From Icerya purchasi (Eukaryota; Arthropoda; Insecta; Hemiptera; Monophlebidae): a stretch of DNA of 64,000 nucleotides. Shown here one piece after another: positions 47,521 through 61,005 of the stretch. Below the pieces are notes generated by a model, which ran no database searches, was not told the origin of the DNA, and saw only the letters and a list, made by a program, of their open reading frames with translations. Position numbers and translations under genes: made by a program. The stretch lies in the NCBI GenBank assembly GCA_039619475.1, contig CM077115.1, positions 539,680,315-539,744,314 on the forward strand, in the 5' to 3' direction. The first letter of the stretch is position 1; every line of letters starts with the position of its first letter.

Positions 47521-49299
47521 CGTATCTTATCACAAGTTCATTAACCACATGTACCATATGTTTTGTAATATTTTTCATTATACCGCTCAATTCTCACGAA
47601 CATAAACGAAATTACTGAATCGAGTTCAACTGAAAAATGCAAACTAAATTTACTCAAAAAAAGAATAATTGTATCTAATTGAAATTAAACATAATCATAG
47701 CAATAATTGAAGCCCATAAACAATTTATTTAAAGAAACATATATCAATAAAGTATACATACCTTCAAAATGTATTTGAATATAAACTGAACAGAAAAAAT
47801 GAAATATACATTTCCTATGAACTCACTCAAAATCAAAACATTGCGAAAAGTTTACACCATGATTGTATACACTGTAATCAAATTCATTACCAGTAACAGA
47901 ATTTTTTCATTGATGTCTCTTAAATATTATTAAAAAATATATATTTAAATTTTTTTTTTATTTCATAAAACAAAAAGATGTTAATAAGAAGAATAATTAT
48001 GAATTCATTTTTATACCAAAATTTAAAATTAATTTCCATAAAAATAGCTACTTCTGTTTAAATTTAATAGTTTTCATTTCTAATATTAGCATACACAATT
48101 ATTTTAGAAGTCTTGCACTGATTAAGCATATCGAAATTTATTTCCATTTCAATCATTTTGGGCGATGATTATGATAAAAATATATGTTCATAGTTGTATT
48201 TTTGCAACTCTTACCAATTTCTAGAAATCAAGAAAATATGTAATTGTTTTGTAACGATGAAGCTTTTCACGTACAAGCAATTAAAAGTCACAACTCAAGA
48301 TGTATAAATGACGTCATTTGAATTGCATGTAAACTCGTAAAATGACGGAATTATTTAAAAAAATTAGATATAACTATATTATAAATTCATCAATAGAAAA
48401 ATAAAAAATATATCTATTATACTTACATTGTTTAGAATAACTAAATTTTTAAAAAAAATACATAAATTAAATTCTGCCATTAACTTCTAAATAACATTTG
48501 TTACAAACGTTTTCAAATTAAAATAATAAAATTGTCAACAAAATTTCCTATATTATTTGATATTCAGTTTTAAAATTAAATAAAAGAAGAATAACTTAAT
48601 ACAAATTTATATTAATCTGTATGCTTATTTGGTTGTATTGGTGCCTCTGTCGTTAAATTTAATATTTTGTTGAAGTTATAAACATTTAAGTAATATTAAA
48701 ACAGTCAAATTTATTATAAAATTTATATATTTAGTTTTAAGATTTAATGAAACATGAAAAACATCAAATAAATTTATATTAATCATATACTTATTTGGTG
48801 GTCTCTTTATCGTTTTTTAATATTTCATTTAAGTTACTCAAATTTGCAACGTAGTATTAAAATAGTAAAACGCAACGAAATTAACACTCAGCCGGCATAT
48901 GTATAAGTTATATACAATATAAAATATCAAAAACTTGTTAAATTATTTTTAAGTTTCAAGCAAAAAAACATATATACATATATATATGTATATATAATCT
49001 AACTTAGAAAGCTTTACCTTTTTACATTGAAACTCTCACTAACTACTAACTACAGATCTAATTCCCAATATGCTATTTTTGAAATTTTGAAAAATTGGAT
49101 GAAGGTAAAAAAGCACGGACGTATATATAGCCTTTCGGGGGGGGGGTCTGAAATTTTTATTTTTTTAAAAGCAAAATAAAACGGTAGGTCGTTCTGTTTT
49201 TATATTATATTATTTATTATATTAAACAAAACAATCTTATTTCATTTTTTGCTTATATTTTTATACAATAATATTATTATAATATATTAAGAATGTAAT
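47521..49299. other. AT-rich stretch between the ANKRD11/12-like gene and a hAT relic
   Basis: No coding potential. It contains two diverged tandem copies of a roughly 167-bp unit (48602-48868) and a nine-base G run at 49139-49147. If 47501-47520 is the first coding exon, the promoter may lie here; no core promoter motif stood out. Confidence 0.4.
48602..48868. repeat. Diverged tandem duplication, about 167-bp period
   Basis: ATTTATATTAATC is followed by ...ACTTATTTGGT, ...TCGTT, TTTAATATTT and TAGTATTAAAATAGT-like blocks in the same order, starting near 48602 and again near 48769. Confidence 0.6.
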
Positions 49300-50990
49300 T
49301 TAAAATTTAAAATTGAGTTGTTTACGTCTTATTGCCAACTTATTTGCAATTTCTTTAGAATCGAATTTTACCGCCAGGTCACGGTGAATTCTCAGAAGAA
49401 TAAATGCTTTTTCGTCACCCATTCGATTCCTGATATAAGTTCTTAATCTCTTTAGAGTGGAGAAACATTTTTCTGGGGTCGCAGTGTCCACTGGAAGTAT
49501 GGTTAATATAAGAAGCGTTTTTATCGAAGGAAAAAACTGTTCATCCTAATGATCAATAGCTTCTACTGCAATGGCAGGTTTTTGCGTAGCAGATTTACAG
49601 TGATTGTGCGGTATTTTATATTCACTTAGAAATATCGTCTTTTATTTTCACCAAGAAATGTTTGTATTTTTTTCAGTTTTACTTATGTGCTAGAATCATT
49701 ACTCGTCTTCTTAGGTAGAAGCATTTGAATCCCTTTGATCGTTCCTTCATGTGGTTTAAAGTGGACATCGAGTTCTGTAATGACATGGTCAACAAAGGGG
49801 TAAAATACATTTCGGCATTTTCTCTCGGTACATAACTACGCTGAGTTTTCTATCTGTTCGTTTTTGGAACAACTATGTCATTAGAACTTATCTGCTTTGT
49901 TTGCTCAAAGAGGACTGAGAATTGACTTTCATTCCAAATATCTTGTAATGTCGTTTTTATAGTTTTTGCATAACTGGAAGTGTTGGTCAAATCGATATTA
50001 ACTTTTTTCATTGCTTTATTTAGGCTTATTGTATGCGAGAAAATTTTTCTTCACACAACCAGCGACATAAAAAACCGACTATTTTCTATAGCGGATTGCA
50101 GTCGTTATGCTTGAGTGGCGACATCTCTACCAGCAACTTCTTGCAGTGCCTCAAGTGTTGCCGTATTACCGGACGCATTTGTGCAAACAGTTCTACAGCC
50201 GCATGCTTTTCGGTCCACCGCATCTCACAAAGAGAAATAAACGTTGAATGGGATGAATTAATCCGATCAGCAATTTTCTTCAAAAGGCTGTCTCAAAGTG
50301 AAAATAGACGGAAAAAGTTTATTGCGCGCTTTATGATCCCTATACAGTAGGTACCCCACATGAATGCGCTAGAACTAAGTAGAGAATGAGAGCCACACAG
50401 TGCACAAATTGCACTCTCGGGTATCTCCCTACGATTATTGTTCTTCCGTCTCGTAATCGACAGCTCAGTACTGCAGCGCCATTAAAGCCTTGTCTAATGA
50501 AATTATCTATATCCAAGTTATAGGATAAGAGATGCATTATAATTGTCGCTGCCAATGTTTGAGCTGAAACATCTTCTACGTAGATAAATTTAAGAAAATC
50601 CTCCCGGATAACTGATTTTTCAAATGAGCAGTGTCTACATATCATAAACATAACGTTAGTTGTTTTTGCCGGAATATGTCAAGAGTTTCGTCTGCCAATA
50701 CCATAAAAAAACAGCCTCTTTGGTCCTTTTAAGCGTTTTCCAGTTATTAAATGGCTTATTAACAAGGGTTCTAAGATCTTGATAACCATGTCCGTCTTGC
50801 GCTGTTCTAAGTAGAACACATAGATCGCAAACTGCTCCCTACACGGCATTTGAATACACAAGCCATGAGTACATCGAAGTCTAACGACGTTGAAAAGAAA
50901 AATTCCTCTTGTCAGTGACTCGAAACTTTAAAGTATTCGGTAGGTTCCAAGGCTCTTTTAAAGCTTTTAGCAATTCCTCATCATTATTCG
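49300..50990 (-). pseudogene. hAT (DUF4371/ZMYM1-like) transposase relic
   Basis: Minus-strand fragments in order: about 50650-50345 VREDFLKF-like text (IREDFLKFIYVEDVSAQTLA, DIDNFIRQGFNGAAVLSCRL, PRVQFVHCVALILYLVLAHS), about 50280-50086 LCEMRWTEKHAAVELFAQM, and 49491-49300 DTATPEKCFSTLKRLRTYIR, NRMGDEKAFILLRIHRDL, then a stop. The series REDFL.F......A..I...L...G.D....RGQGYDGA..M, HC.AH.LNLVL, LCETRW.ERH, and T.ERSFS.LKRLKT+LR..M...RL..L is the typical reading of DUF4371-type hAT transposases (52 kDa repressor / ZMYM1-like). Catalytic residues are partly lost (HCAAH reads HCVAL) and the fragments lie in different frames, so it is inactive. Ends were not identified. Confidence 0.82.
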
Positions 50991-52315
50991 AAGGACTAAA
51001 GACGATATAATATACATTTTGACAAATAAGCTTGGCCATTCTTTTCCTACTCAAGTAACTTAAATAAAGATGAAAAAAAAATCGAACTATTTAAAATCCA
51101 ATCCAAAGCAACAGTGCGTAGTCATACACTACGGTATTCGGTTAATATTCGGGCTTTTGCGTGACCGAGGGGAGGGGGGGCATCTTTATAAACGTCGATA
51201 TAATGAAGTATCCCTTTATAAGAAAGTCATATTTAACTTGTTTCTACATAATATTTTTAATACTTTCAGAACTTTAAATTTTGAATCATTTCTGAACAGC
51301 ATCTAGACAATACTACACGTATTAACAGTTTACGATTTAAAAATGATATTCTGAAGCGCATATTAAAACTTTGTCAAAATCCCCTCCCTACAAATTATTG
51401 ATGATTATAACAAAAATTATATCTGGTATGAAATAAAGTATTATAAACTTCCTTAATATCTGAGATTTACTGTTATTAAACAGTTACTTTGTTATGAAAT
51501 ATTTTACAGTATAAATTTTCATTAATTAAACAAATATTCATTTATTTGTAATCATAGCAACACATTTATAGTAAATTCAAAAGCACAAAAACGATTTCTT
51601 TTTATGCACGAAAATCTAAACTAATGTAAAGAAAAAATTAAAAGAAAATTGCTATGTACAAATGACAGTAGTTCAGTTTTTCCTTATTTCTGAAGGAATT
51701 CGTAGCTTTTAAATTTTTATTATGTCAACTACGCATTGAAGATGAAAAAAGATGGAAACAATATCGAGAAGCAAAAGTAGGGTCAAATCGGAAACAACAT
51801 ATGGTTACAACCAACGACGAAGAAGGACAAAGTTTGTTTTTTTTTGGAGCTTTAAACTCAAATTCCACCCATCGTCTAAGAATAAAGTTATGGAACGATA
51901 AGCAAGGAGGAACAGACGTCTGGATAGAAAGATAGGATTGCAGATTAGTAAACTAGGTAGTATACATTTGAGACTAAAATTTTAAATGTAATTTTTTGGG
52001 GAATATATACTTCGGCTCTTATCACCTGATCTATATACATAGCGTAAGGCACGAATTTCAGTGAAGTTGATCGCGCCTCGGTGTATATAAAGAAAAAAAG
52101 CCCCCCCGCCCAAAAAAAAATCAACAAATCTGTGCACAACTCGCTTGGATAAATACATTTAAGCATATTTAAATACATTTAGGTATGAACTAATTTTAAA
52201 AGATATGGTACAAAATAATTTGTAAGAGCACAGACTAAGCCCAACAACGGTGGTGCTGGGCTAGTTACTCTGATATTTCTTTGTATAATATTCTCTGACA
52301 AATACATACTTATTG

Positions 52316-52358
<43 letters not shown>

Positions 52359-53016
52359 TCGTTTCTAGAACAATTTAAAATTTTACCTGCTAATTTAATG
52401 GAGCTGTGTTCCGATTCTCTTAGTACTAAATAAAACTAAAGTAACTTAAAAAAAATAATTGCAAGAAACACTAATCACTGTAACTCAGATTTCGATATGT
52501 ACGGAAAGATAATGTGTAATTTTAAAAACCTAAACTGTTTCTACATCAAAAATATCTGTATACCACATTTTTGTTTTTCCATCTTTTACGCACTATGCAG
52601 ATTTTATGCATTTGATACACATAAACACGCCATATACACACTGATGCTAATCCAAAATATAAGGTGTATCCACCGAATTTGAAAAAAAAAAAATACTCTA
52701 CATTAAATTTCATATATGCAGGGAATCAAGATATCCTACATGAAATTAACGCAATCACTCCAATAGTTCATCAAAAAGTTTACATTATAATTCACTTTTT
52801 GCAGGCGCTAAAATGAACGGCACTCTCCTATTATGCAAGCATTTAATATCATCAAATTATAAAAAATAAATTTTACCCTAAGTTTGAATAATTAACTACA
52901 ATTAATAATAATTAATATTATTTAAGTTTTCAGCGCAACAATATATATATATTTTTAAATTATATGTAACCATTATATAATAAAAATAATAAAAAAAAAA
53001 ATAAATAAATAAACTT
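50991..53016. other. Intergenic stretch, no gene recognised
   Basis: AT-rich, with a seven-G run near 51173 and a seven-C run near 52101. The open frame at 51070-51306 has no family signature. A retroposed 3' end with a 29-base poly(A) lies at 52210-52348. Confidence 0.5.
52210..52348 (+). mobile_element. Retroelement 3' end with 29-base poly(A)
   Basis: AGAGCACAGACTAAGCCCAA, a GGTGGTG loop and CTGGGCT form a stem (AGCCCA/TGGGCT). This is followed by TTTGTATAATATTCTCTGAC, AAATACATACTTATTGAGC and an uninterrupted run of about 29 A. An end like this indicates a retroposed copy; the parent family was not identified. Confidence 0.45.
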
Positions 53017-53195
53017 ACCGAAGTGACCCAAATATAAATGTTCTATATCACAAAAATTTAACAGGATTCAAAAAAATATAAACGTATAAAGAACTTATTT
53101 ATAAAGTAAATATAATATATAATATATAATATATATATATATATAAATTTCAAAAGTCGGTCGACTTGCAGATAAAATAATATAATATTAGAATT

Positions 53196-53297
<102 letters not shown>

Positions 53298-54419
53298 CTA
53301 AAACAATAATTTCAATATTAGTTCGATATGTAATAATAAGTAAATGAAATCGTTAAAGTCAAAAAAATTAGGAATTACAAAATTTTTATCGCTTATTTTT
53401 ACCGATATGATTTTTTGAATTTTAAATTTATATTAAGTACATTCTTTTGTTGATGCAATAGCGAAGTGGTTTGAACGTGACAACAATGTCCTTGGTTACA
53501 TTAGACATGAAGGAAAGTAAAAATCACTCAAAATAAAAGTAATCTTACTGTGTCACGTATCTCACTAAATATATGCGACGTTAAATGTGCGTAAGTCAGT
53601 GCAGACACATACATCATGATTAAAATTACTGTCTAAAGTGTAGCACATATCTACGTAACGTGTAAAAATGTAAAAAACTTGCGTTAAAAATATACGAAAA
53701 GGAAGTGAAACGTTTCGAATTGAGCGATACGATTACAATGGCAACACCACTTAACTTTTAAAAATGAATGAAACAAAATGTATTCCATTCTATAAAATCT
53801 TAAGTATATCATACCGATACCGAAAACAAAATTAGAAGAAACTTATTTACACCTTGGAAAGTACTGAACAGAATGCCAAATGAAACACCAGAAGAAATAA
53901 GAATAATAATTGAAACAGAGGTTAAAAAATTGGCTCTAGCAAACAGTGAACATAAACGAAATAATACAATGAAGATAATGTAAAATAAGAAAGAGAGAAA
54001 GAAAAAAGGGTATAAATGTTGGGTTTACCAGAATAAAATTATAAAATTGTCAACTAGCTTTGCTTGGCGGCTGTAATATTAAGAATTGTATATATCTATA
54101 AATAAAAATAAGATAAAATATTGTAAATTAAATTAAGTACATGTTTAAAACGAAAACGATTAAACTAATTCTAATTTATTGTAATGTAAGAAATAATCAC
54201 GTCGAGGTAATTCTAACAATTACAAATAAAATGTAGATTTGTTTCAAAAAAAGTATATTAATATACAAGACGCGGTAAAAAAGTAAATTCCGATATTATA
54301 AGACAACATTGTAGCGCACTCATACTTTGGCAGAATAAAACGCAATCGAAAAAATCATTTTATATAAATACTGTGCGTACAATGCGAACGCTAGAGTAAT
54401 AAAGATAGTGCTTCTAGAA
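53298..54419 (-). other. PDCD6 intron or 5' flank
   Basis: AT-rich, no further EF-hand exon seen. A donor-like GTAAGT (53013-53018) lies on the other side of the exon, downstream of the stop. Confidence 0.45.
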
Positions 54420-54960
54420 CAACAGGTTACGTATGAAGTTCGCGTTGCCGTTTGGTTTTTGTAAGCAAAAGGTAAAACTGCCATTGAAATATTTCAGAAA
54501 TTACACATATAAATATGAAAAACATTGAAATAATTAGAAGACGGAAAAAACAATTAGCTGAGGACAGAGAGGAATTACACAATTTATCGCAACTTGGTCG
54601 ACCAAGTAGTGGAGTGGACAGTAATGTAAACAACGCCCGTGCGTTACTCGACAAAGATCTAATTACGAGAAATTAATATTGTAACTTGGCGTGACAGTTT
54701 CGCATAATTCTTAGTGAGCCTCTTAAAATGAGCAAAATGCGTGCGCAGTGATAACCAATAGACTTCTCGACTCGTTATCGAGAGAAGGGCGAATGAATCT
54801 TTTCTCGTACGGTCGCAAGGAGTGAATCATAGATACGCTATGACATTCCGGAAGCTAAGCAACAATCTCCAATTCGGACGAGGACAAACGAACGATCGTC
54901 AAAACAATTTAAAAAAGAAATTTGCCAAAAACGTCCTATAACTTTTTTGTCCGGTTAGAA
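54420..54960 (+). mobile_element. mariner transposase relic, N-terminal half
   Basis: Plus-strand reading: VRVAVWFL, stop, AKGKTAIEIFQKLH, then in another frame RRRKKQLAEDREELHNLSQL, GRPSSGVDSNVNNARALLDK, and after a slip LREINIVTW and MSKMRAQ. The layout (helix-turn-helix, ...REELHDL..SGRPSS...N....ALL..D, LTVREIA..L, ...LKMSKV.ARW) is the DNA-binding half of a mariner transposase, of a subfamily different from the nested pair at 28.7-31.3 kb. The catalytic half is not readable beyond 54960. Confidence 0.72.
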
Positions 54961-55247
54961 CAGTCAATGCAAAGAATGAACTTTGAAAATAAACGTAAGT
55001 TATGTGAAATACAACTGTAGAAAATAACGAAAAATTGTAAGGTAAACGAATTCGTAAATTATTAAATATTTCTAAGCATTCGTAAATTTCACCAGTTAAT
55101 ATTTGTTAAATTAATTAGAAAAATTAACGTACAAACATACATACATACATGTATATAACTGATAAAAACCGAAATTGTTCAAAATTTAACTTCGTCGATT
55201 ATATTGATTAATGGTAATACATATATAGATTAAACTAAAAAAAGTAA

Positions 55248-55248
<1 letters not shown>

Positions 55249-55274
<26 letters not shown>
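55249..55274. repeat. (TA)n microsatellite
   Basis: About 13 TA units; a second shorter array lies at about 55345-55360. Confidence 0.92.
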
Positions 55275-55278
<4 letters not shown>

Positions 55279-56479
55279 CAAGGATCGATTTAAATTAGAT
55301 TATCCTTTTTCCAAGCTATAAAACTAAAATTAATTTAATAATCTATATATATATATATATACTACATTAAATTTACTACCGTACCGTGAAACCTCTTGTC
55401 AGTTTGGCTCGTTGCGTGAAAAATACAAGCAAGAATTAAGCGGTAGCAAAATTACATAATGCGAATAGTAGTACACGTGCGTAAATATGAGAATGCCAAG
55501 AAATGAGCTAAATAAATTGTATTTCATTCTGAGAAAAAAAATCTTTCCAGTTGACGTATGTATTTCAATTAAATTTCAAATCAGCATCCGTGTATCGGCA
55601 AATCCTTTCTTGCACACTAATACAAGGAATCACTTGCCAATATAAAGGCACTAATTTATATTTTACGTCAAATTCTTTCAAATAATTAACCAAATTAATA
55701 TTTATCAACTTTTTTACATACAAGCGGTTAAAGACAAAATTATTCTTAAATGTCGTAAATTATAATAATTGCGTTATTTTATCAAATACGTTAAATTAAA
55801 TCGTTGAACATCTTATAATTTATTTATTATATTATTATATAGTACCAATTTTACAATATAAGAAAGAACTTTTTTTTTAGACAGATCTCTTTATTTTTAT
55901 ATTGAAGAATATCAAATTTCACCCATAATATGCACATATGTATTTATATACAAAAAAAAAAAACAACGAAATACGAGAAAAATTCGTTAACGAAATATAG
56001 TAATATAAAAATACAATAAATTTTGTTCCACCGATGAATAAGCAACCAGCAATAAAATAAAAGTTATTAAAAATAATATATTATTTACAAATGATGAATT
56101 TAATAGAAAATGCGATTTCGTATAAAACCGTGTTGTTTTCATAAACAATAAAGGTGATAGGTAAATAACGAAAAGTCAATTTTAGGGAAAAGTGTTATTT
56201 TGATAAGCTTTTTTTCTCCCCCTTGAAAAGATTTTTTTTTTTTTTAGTAAAACTAAACTTCGATAGTAAATCTATGCCGAATTCTTTTGACCGATCAAGC
56301 CAGAAAAACGTACGTTAAATATAAATTCAACTCTGTGTTTGAATTTATTGAAAAGGAAATTTTATTTGAAAGTTAAAACAAGTTCAGTCAAGCATGATGC
56401 TTCATACGCTGATGATTCCTTATGTCAAGTTAAAGATTATTATAATTTACATTTACGTAATATTAAATTCAAAACAGAG

Positions 56480-57140
56480 AAATCTCATTTTTCATAACGC
56501 AAGGGGAGACACGTCATTTTTGGTGGTTTTTGAACTTTCCGACAACTTTGAAAGTTTCGTTAAGGAAAAGAAATACGGTTTCGTAGTTAACAAATAGCCT
56601 TCTTTCAAAAGACATATCGCATGTCCCAAAAAAAAAAAAAAAAAAAAAATTCAAAAATTTCGAGCTTTCGTCGCTTCGAGGGCCTAGTTTTAAAGTTGGA
56701 AAACCGGATATTCTAAACTAGAGAAATTTACAGTGACGCCCATATTTTTAACCTTGTTCAAAATTTCTAGCTGTAACACTCGCGATGCAAAGGGGGGCTA
56801 CTACACGTCGTTTTTCGCGCTTTTTCGAACTTCTCGCCAACTTCCGGAGTTTCGTTAAGGAAATGAAATACGGTTTCGACCTCGGCAAATAGCGATTTTC
56901 TGTCGATATATCACACGTTCGGCAAAAAAAAAAAAAATTTTTCCCCAAAACTTTCGACCTTTCGGCGCCCTAAATATAAAATTGTAAGCTCGCCTATAGT
57001 TTTCCTTTGAAGCAGTACTTTATGCATTTATTTAAGATACGTTTTGGTTTCTTCGACTTTTTTACTCCGGCTATTGCTTAGATGAACATCCTTTTTTTTT
57101 TTTTATTGTTTTTCGCTCCAAAGGGGGCTTTATAAAACTT
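56480..57140. repeat. Diverged tandem repeat, about 290-330 bp period
   Basis: Unit 1 (from about 56495) and unit 2 (from about 56787) share, in order, CAAGGGGAG/CAAAGGGGGGCT, ACGTC(A/G)TTTTT, GTTTCGTTAAGGAAA, GAAATACGGTTTCG, CAAATAGC, a poly(A) run and CTTTCGnCnTTCG. A third, mostly lost unit begins at about 57118 (CCAAAGGGGGCTTTATAAAA). Confidence 0.7.
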
Positions 57141-58904
57141 TTAACCGTCATTTTTTGATTTTATGAATTGTTTTATATTTTAAATTTCACTTTTAAAGGC
57201 TGGCGGTGATGAGTTATGAATTTTTTAAGAGTAATTTTTGAAGTCGCTTTAAATTCCATATTATATATTGTTGACGGTTTTTTACCACCCAAGGTAGTTG
57301 CAGCATCTTACCGCTCCATAATGTGGGTCCGAACAAAACGACATTTAATTCAATTTAAAAACGTTATACCTTTTCGGTTGAGAGCTGCCGGCGAACCTCA
57401 GCGATCTTTCTGCTCTGCGCTATAGAAAATACGACATCTGCCACTCAGAGATCTTCTTGATCTTCCTTTTTCTCAAGTCTTCGTTACAATCTGATACACA
57501 CACTTGGTACAGAAATACTAGTTTCGTTCTCTGTCTCGCAAACCGTAATTCTCTTATCGTCTCATCTAGTAGCGTGACGATTATCATGGCATTTATGTAG
57601 TCGACGGCATCCTCATTCTAAAGTTGTTCTCGATGTTTAAATTCGCGGAACCGCCAGTGTTACAGTTGAATGATGTTACTACTATGTGTATCCTCACCAC
57701 TACCGCGCATTTTTAGTTTGTGACCTAGATTTATCTCGTAACGTTACAATTTTACGTACGCTAGTTGACTATCGCCGAAATTCGGCCTGCGGTAATTCTC
57801 TCGACCATTTTCGCCACGGCTTGTTAATCTTAACAGAAACATACACTGACTTGTTTAAAAAAGAAGAAAGTTTGTTGTACACATTACAACGGTCACCTAA
57901 AAAAACACGCCCTGCCTTACATTCGGATGTGCTCGTGCATACCACCTCAGTGATTACAAACGATTTTTTTAAACTTTCTGGTTCGGTGTTAAACCCCATT
58001 TGACTACTATATAAAATGGAGGCGAAGAGAAAGGATTTCTTATTTCCGGCTGAACTCGCCAGTTTTGAATTTATAGTGTTAATATGTATTGATTTTATAC
58101 TAAATTGGTCATTGCAACTTTTATTTTTCTACGTTGTCAAATTCAATTTTATATATTAAGAAAGATAAATGAGATGTTAGATTTGTCATGATTTACCGTT
58201 ACTGGGTGTATCACTGTTAAAGCATGCCCATGAGGACAACACAAAATCGTAATACGACCTTACGGGACGAAATTGATCCCCTAAACCGCTAACTAAAACT
58301 ATTCTAAGGTAATTGAATTAAGTTCTAAAATTTTCTCAGATTCCCAGAAAAATTTTAAGCAAATGATGCAGTAAATAATCATAGCTCGCAAATCACTGAA
58401 TAAAATAAACAGGGAAAGATGAAAATGGCCATACACGCGCACACATATACGGTGATTGAAATACATCGAGCACTCGAACAGAATTAACTTGGTAAAAATA
58501 CGGAAGAACTGTAAAATAATGCAATTTTTCGAGTAGTATAATTTCTAATAAGAAAAAATGAAATAAATCCAAGAGACTGTTCTTACTGAATAGGAGAGGA
58601 GGTACTGTAGGATACACGGAGAAAATATTGTTTACAAATATTCAAATTAGTCTGAAATACAATTCTAGCTGTGGTCGCATATTTTAAGCAACGAGTAATA
58701 AGTGATTCTGATGTTTTCTTTACGCTATGCAGCAACGTAATTACTATAGAGCGAAGTAAATGGACTGTTGAAGCCTAGAAAATATGCGAAACATATTCAA
58801 ATTATGCAAATTATACACGAAACGCACAATTATATGTAGTACTAAGCCTTAGAATACTTTGAAATCCTTAAAAGCCAATCATTAAAGCAATAGCTGTACG
58901 CCCG

Positions 58905-58935
<31 letters not shown>

Positions 58936-59699
58936 TTCATTATACGCAAAATCCTACATATCGTGGACAGAAAAGATTGTAGTTGGTTTACACAAATTAT
59001 CATTCTAAACCAAAATTTCCGTATCCCTGAGAAGCTTTCCATAACATGACCACCGTAGTATGCGAAAGTTATAAAGAAAGCAATCCTAAAGAAAAATCTG
59101 CAGTGTGCATTTTTTATTCTTTAAGCCCCGCCGAAAAACATCTTAAAAATCTAGTTTTTATAAAGAATAAAAAACAAAAATTAGAAATGAACACAAAAGT
59201 GCAATTTTGAAAATATAGACAAAATAATAAATTTCACGCAAAAGAGATAATACTATTTGAAGAAATAAGATTTATTATAAGCGGATTTGTCGGAGCAATA
59301 TTTTAGAAATTTTAATAACGGTATGTCAGTTTTTAAGCGATCCAACAGAACTGCCGTTTCCCAAAAATATTTTATTATCACAATTTAAGATTATAATAAT
59401 ACTAGTATTTTAAAAAGTAAATTAACCCTCATATTCCGTTAGTTGGCAATTTTTTTTTTTTTTTTTTTTTTTTTAAATAATTTGCGGGTCCCACAAGATA
59501 ATTGCCCCTTTTGTGGGTTCCAAACATAATTATATCGTTTATTCATAAATACACATCTTAAAACTAATACATCATATTCATCTTATACATATTACTTAAC
59601 ATTACACTTGAACTTCTATTTTCACTAAACTACGTCTAATTTTTTAAACAAGTACATTCAAACCCACCACACATTCTAAAACAACATATACACGTATGC

Positions 59700-61005
59700 C
59701 AAAAGGTGTACAGCTAGAAGGAGCCGTCGTGTCCCGATACCTAAGAACCGAAAAGCCCCCCCCCCCACCATTTTTTAAAATTACATCATTTATATTTACT
59801 ATTTTACTCCTTTAGTCCCTAATCGTATCACTGTTCCTTTCCTTCTTCTACTCTTCTCTCATTCTTTGCAACAAGTTATCAACCAAATTTTTATTTTGTT
59901 CTTCCATGTGTACAAGTTGCAATAATCTCTAATTTTCTTTTTGTATGTTATCCAACGTATGACTCAAAACTTCCTCTTGAACATTGCTAATCTTACTGTT
60001 AATCTCTTTAGGTCTTATAAAACATTATTTGTCATAGTTCCTGGTCCCGTAAATCCTTTCCGTTGTCGGTAATCTTCTTTTTTCTGTTTTATACCTTACG
60101 AGCTTATTGTAATAAAAAAAACATTTTTGGAGACATTTCTTTATTATTATTCCACCATGTAGTATTCGTTACGAGATTCGCACTTCTCCAGTTCGGTACA
60201 AATATTTTTAAACATCTTTTTTGTAGCTTCCTAATTTTCCTTAATTTCATTTCTATTTTCCTGTCTCCAAATTTCGATGCCGTATGTAATCCTAGACGTT
60301 ATTAATGAGTCACAATACATAACCCGTTTTAATTTGTATAAAGCCGGTATGGTCTGCCTGATTTTCCTGACAATATTATCAATGCGAACTCTCTACGTTA
60401 ACATTGTATCAAATGTTATTCCAAGTACTTAAAATTATCAATCATTGCTATCGGATCGCAACAACATACTTAAACTCAATGAATACAATCCACATTATGC
60501 ACCGCCATTTTAGGAACGAACTTTCTAAACCTACTCTTCGTGTTCTTACATACATAACTTTTGATTTTTTAGTATTTATTAATAATTTTTTGTCGTATAC
60601 CCATCTGCAGACCTTATTTAGGTCCTTCTGAGGCAGTCTTTCCGCAATTTGTACGTCTTGTTGTTCGATTACCAGAGCAATATTATTGACATATGCGTAC
60701 AGTCTGGCCTTCGGAACGACACATTTGTGAACGGGGTTAATGTAAATTAGACACAGCAATGGGGCTAATATAGTTCCTTGTCTTACTCCATATTTCGTCT
60801 TCCTTATATCGCTACATTCATTCCCAATCTTCACTAAACATTCCCTTTCATGTAAATAACATCTAAACCAATTGAGATATTTCCTTTGTGATCCCAATTT
60901 TGATTAAATTCTCTATCGAAATTTCCCTATCAACTAAATCAAAAGCCTTAATGAGATCTAAAAAAAACTATCAAAAATTATTTGCCGCATACTAATTTAA
61001 CGTAC
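59700..61005 (-). mobile_element. LINE reverse transcriptase relic
   Basis: From about 61000 leftwards the minus strand reads FLDLIKAFDLVDREISIENL (the polymerase A motif, D.KKAFD.V). After a frameshift an open frame (60897-60448) has YLNWFRCYLHERECLVKIGN, YGVRQGTILAPLLCLIYIN (motif B, GVRQG..L.PLLF..YIN) and LYAYVNNIALV, where the catalytic YADD reads YVNN. LNKVCRWVYDKKLLINTKKS follows. Further left, in other frames, come ITYGIEIW-like and KLQKRCLKIFVPNWRS-like segments of the thumb. Loss of both catalytic aspartates and several frameshifts show it is dead. Confidence 0.85.

Larger units (their letters stand above)
54961..59699. other. Non-coding region with tandem repeats, no gene recognised
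   Basis: AT-rich up to 56.4 kb with (TA)n at 55249-55274. From 56.48 to 57.14 kb there are diverged tandem units. At 57.2-58.0 kb a more GC-balanced stretch has overlapping open frames on both strands (57686-58003 plus, 57769-57999 minus) without recognisable motifs. From 58.0 to 59.7 kb it is AT-rich, with poly(A) at 58903-58932 and poly(T) at 59450-59474. Confidence 0.5.

Noticed and set aside
48420..48430. Strong minus-strand donor-like GTAAGTA as an alternative upstream ANKRD11/12-like exon
   Set aside because: In the phase needed to join the 46451 exon, a TAA stop lies directly before it, with no start codon in between.
50033..50350. 105-codon plus-strand frame
   Set aside because: Antisense to the DUF4371-type hAT relic, whose LCEMRW motif is on the minus strand here.
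54427..54654. 75-codon minus-strand frame
   Set aside because: The plus strand reads as a mariner DNA-binding domain, so the minus frame is a shadow.
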